Below, piece by piece: positions 14,453 through 16,424 of a stretch of 16,424 bases of DNA. The notes below the pieces were generated by a model, which saw only the letters and a list, made by a program, of their open reading frames with translations, did not search any database and was not told the origin of the DNA. Source of the stretch: Prevotella sp. UBA1395. GTDB taxonomy: Bacteria; Bacteroidota; Bacteroidia; Bacteroidales; Bacteroidaceae. Within the stretch, counting starts at the first letter, position 1. Each line of letters begins with the position of its first letter. The position numbers were made by a program, and so were the translations under genes. Location: the NCBI GenBank assembly GCA_002305235.1, contig DBQL01000131.1, positions 10,233 through 26,656 of the forward strand, read 5' to 3'.

Positions 14453-16424
14453 TCAGAATTCGAAGCCGAGATTGACGAAGAAGTCTACCTGATGGTTCTT
14501 GGTGGAATAGCCCAATGTGGCACCCACCGGACCCATCAGCGTTTGGTAATAGTAAGCCATTTGGCAGCCAAACATAGGCTCGCGTCTGAGCAGGTCGCCG
14601 GTATCGTCGGCATGTTGCGCAGCGGCCACTTTGAGAAGCACGAAGTTGTGGGTGGAGAGTTGTTCTTGCAGCTTCAGTTGGCAGGCCACAAACCTCCGAT
14701 TGGTAAACTCTACGTGATGCACGCCGACAAAAGGCATCTGGTGCTCTATGTAGTGACCGAACCACTGTCCGCCAATGACATTCTGACGAATCATGGGAAT
14801 GTCTGTGCCAAAAAGCATTCTGCCATAGAGCAAGGGCTGCAACGTGAGTCGGCGGGTGATGGCAAAGGCCATCTGCCATGAGGCACTCAGCTCACTGAAT
14901 CCAATATGCCCTTTATAGTTGGCGAAATTGTCGGTGTAGTAGCTGTATTGTCCTTGAAACTTGGCTCCGCGCGTCGGAAATATCCAGTCGTTTTCAGAAT
15001 TGTAGTGCAGGTTGGCCTGATAACTGATGAAATGCTCGTTTCTCACCTTGAAGCCGGCATTCTGCATTTGACTCGAGATGAGTACCTTGGGATAGTCATA
15101 AAAGTCGGCACGCGCGGAAATATCCATTCCGAGATTTCTTAAACTGATGTTTTGCAGGCTGAAAACGGCTTGATGATGGTTGTAGGTGATGCTCCAGTTG
15201 TTGTCTCCGTTCTCATAGAGGTTCATGTTTTGATGCCTGAATACATAACCCAAGGACATCTCCACAAACCGTTTGGGAGTCCATGTGGCGATGGCCGAAG
15301 TCATGATATTCTTGCCTAAACGCAAGGTGCCCTCGGCATCAATTGGTTTTTGTGCAAACGAGTAGACACCATTCAGTTGCAGGGCAACCATCTCCTCGGT
15401 GTCAAATCTCACCCCGAGACTGCCTTGAATCCTGTCGGCTGACGGTCGGTGGGCAACGCTGTCGTCAACGAAAGCCGTGGGTTTCAGGGCATCTGCATGA
15501 GGGGTGAGCAGCCGGGGACGATAGTCGTCGGGCAACCCCAATGCTTTTTTCAGCCTCAAAAGGGCATCCCAATGTTTCATGGCCTCTTCCTCTCCACGCC
15601 GGATGAGGGTATCGATGGCGGCGGCCGTGAAGCTCGCCGCTCCATAGCCAACGGTATTTACCCGGATGGGAATGTCGGTAATGGTGAGGTTCTCATCATA
15701 TTTATTTTTACAGTTCACGTCGATGATTTGCCCCAGTACGTCGCCGCCATTGACAATGTCATCGGCAGTCTTGGGCGGACCCTGTACCGTAGAGCCGATG
15801 ATGAAGTCGGCCCCCATACGCTTGGCAATATCGGCGGGGAAGTTATTGCGCAGTCCGCCATCCACCAATACCATCGCTCCTTGTTTGATTGGCGCAAAGG
15901 CCGCGGGGATAGACATGCTGGCCCGCATGGCATCGGCCAAGATGCCATGATGAAAATCGTATTCGGTGTTGTCGATGATATTGGTTGCGACACAGGAGAA
16001 GGGGATGGGGAGCGAGTCGAAGCAGATGGTGTCGGCATAGCCGGCAGTGAGCTGCCGGAAGAGTTTCGCGAGGTTTTTGCCTTGTATAAGGCCACCGGCC
16101 TCAGACAAATTCTTGTCTTTGAGAGAGAAATTTTTGGTCAGGAGATAGGTGTTTTGTTTCTTTCGGTTAATGAGATCCTGCGTATAATATACATTTTTAT
16201 CGCTCAACAGGAATCGCCAGTCTTGTTTTCGGACAATCGAGTCTAACAGTGTGGCGTTCCATCCGCAAGCATATAGTCCGCCTACGATGCTTCCCATCGA
16301 GGTGCCCGTGATGATGTCGACCGGAATGCCGGCGCGCTCGATGACTTTCATCACGCCGATATGTGCCATGCCCTTGGCACCGCCACCGGAAAGAACGATG
16401 GCTACTTTCTTTCTCAAACTGTCG
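14453..16424 (-). CDS. Patatin-like phospholipase fused to an outer-membrane beta-barrel (5' partial)
   Basis: The frame runs off the right edge; the TTG at 16417 is probably an internal Leu in DSLRKKVAIVLSGGGAKG, since homologues carry a signal peptide before this point. Counting from that codon, 654 residues are seen. The patatin domain (about 1-210) has the oxyanion-hole motif SGGGAKG (10-16), the nucleophile Ser40 in GTSMG and the catalytic Asp186 in DGG, so lipid-acyl hydrolase activity is expected. From about residue 330 (GSLGVRFDTEEM) the protein is beta-rich with alternating strands and ends NLGFEF, a C-terminal aromatic typical of outer-membrane barrels. This resembles type Vd (PlpD-like) or BamA-like patatin proteins. 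Only about 40 residues (292-332) link the halves, and I see no POTRA there. It converges on the HTCS gene with a 59-bp gap. Confidence 0.9.
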   Translation of the reverse strand, partial: DSLRKKVAIVLSGGGAKGMAHIGVMKVIERAGIPVDIITGTSMGSIVGGLYACGWNATLLDSIVRKQDWRFLLSDKNVYYTQDLINRKKQNTYLLTKNFSLKDKNLSEAGGLIQGKNLAKLFRQLTAGYADTICFDSLPIPFSCVATNIIDNTEYDFHHGILADAMRASMSIPAAFAPIKQGAMVLVDGGLRNNFPADIAKRMGADFIIGSTVQGPPKTADDIVNGGDVLGQIIDVNCKNKYDENLTITDIPIRVNTVGYGAASFTAAAIDTLIRRGEEEAMKHWDALLRLKKALGLPDDYRPRLLTPHADALKPTAFVDDSVAHRPSADRIQGSLGVRFDTEEMVALQLNGVYSFAQKPIDAEGTLRLGKNIMTSAIATWTPKRFVEMSLGYVFRHQNMNLYENGDNNWSITYNHHQAVFSLQNISLRNLGMDISARADFYDYPKVLISSQMQNAGFKVRNEHFISYQANLHYNSENDWIFPTRGAKFQGQYSYYTDNFANYKGHIGFSELSASWQMAFAITRRLTLQPLLYGRMLFGTDIPMIRQNVIGGQWFGHYIEHQMPFVGVHHVEFTNRRFVACQLKLQEQLSTHNFVLLKVAAAQHADDTGDLLRREPMFGCQMAYYYQTLMGPVGATLGYSTKNHQVDFFVNLGFEF

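Noticed and set aside
15449..16246. 265-codon plus-strand frame opposite the patatin gene
   Set aside because: Antisense shadow; the minus-strand frame contains the intact catalytic motifs of the patatin domain.

Overview
The window looks like chromosomal DNA of a Bacteroidales bacterium, most likely a Prevotellaceae gut or oral member. The evidence is a SusC/SusD pair, a one-protein hybrid two-component regulator (HTCS), surface lipoproteins with an acidic run after the lipidated cysteine, Bacteroidetes-type promoter boxes (TTTG / TAnnTTTG) and main genes that lack Shine-Dalgarno sequences. The species cannot be named from this sequence alone.

Left part (1-7449): a plus-strand surface operon. 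It holds the 3' end of a probable fasciclin-locus protein, a complete two-FAS1-domain lipoprotein (408-2078), a SusC-type TonB-dependent porin (2081-5380) and its SusD-type lipoprotein (5441-7351). A 13-bp GNRA-tetraloop hairpin separates susC and susD, and a strong intrinsic terminator closes the operon (7395-7449). No degradative enzyme lies inside the window, so the imported glycan or peptide cannot be named.

Middle part (7450-9094): a 300-bp leader followed by a PLP enzyme of the O-acetylhomoserine sulfhydrylase family (metY type, 7750-9021). A hairpin with T-runs on both strands follows it and serves converging transcripts.

Accessory intergenic region (9095-10346): this is the least ordinary stretch. 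On the minus strand are two very short genes of 29 and 39 codons. Each has a clear Shine-Dalgarno, and they share one TAnnTTTG promoter box and the bidirectional terminator. Upstream lie two near-identical 24-bp elements, each containing a TTGAC-N4-GTCAA dyad, with 32-bp spacing. Further on is a complex repeat (9993-10083): a 29-bp near-perfect inverted repeat enclosing a 22-bp-period tandem repeat, next to AT-rich DNA. None of these is explained by a family I recognise.

Right part (10295-16424): a strong promoter sits almost on top of the start codon of a 1348-residue HTCS sensor/regulator (plus strand). This gene converges on a patatin-like phospholipase fused to an outer-membrane beta-barrel (minus strand, 5' end outside the window), which seems to lack the usual POTRA between its two halves. 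The HTCS is a plausible regulator of the fasciclin/SusCD operon, but metY and the small-gene unit stand between them, so the link is inferred from gene family and proximity only.
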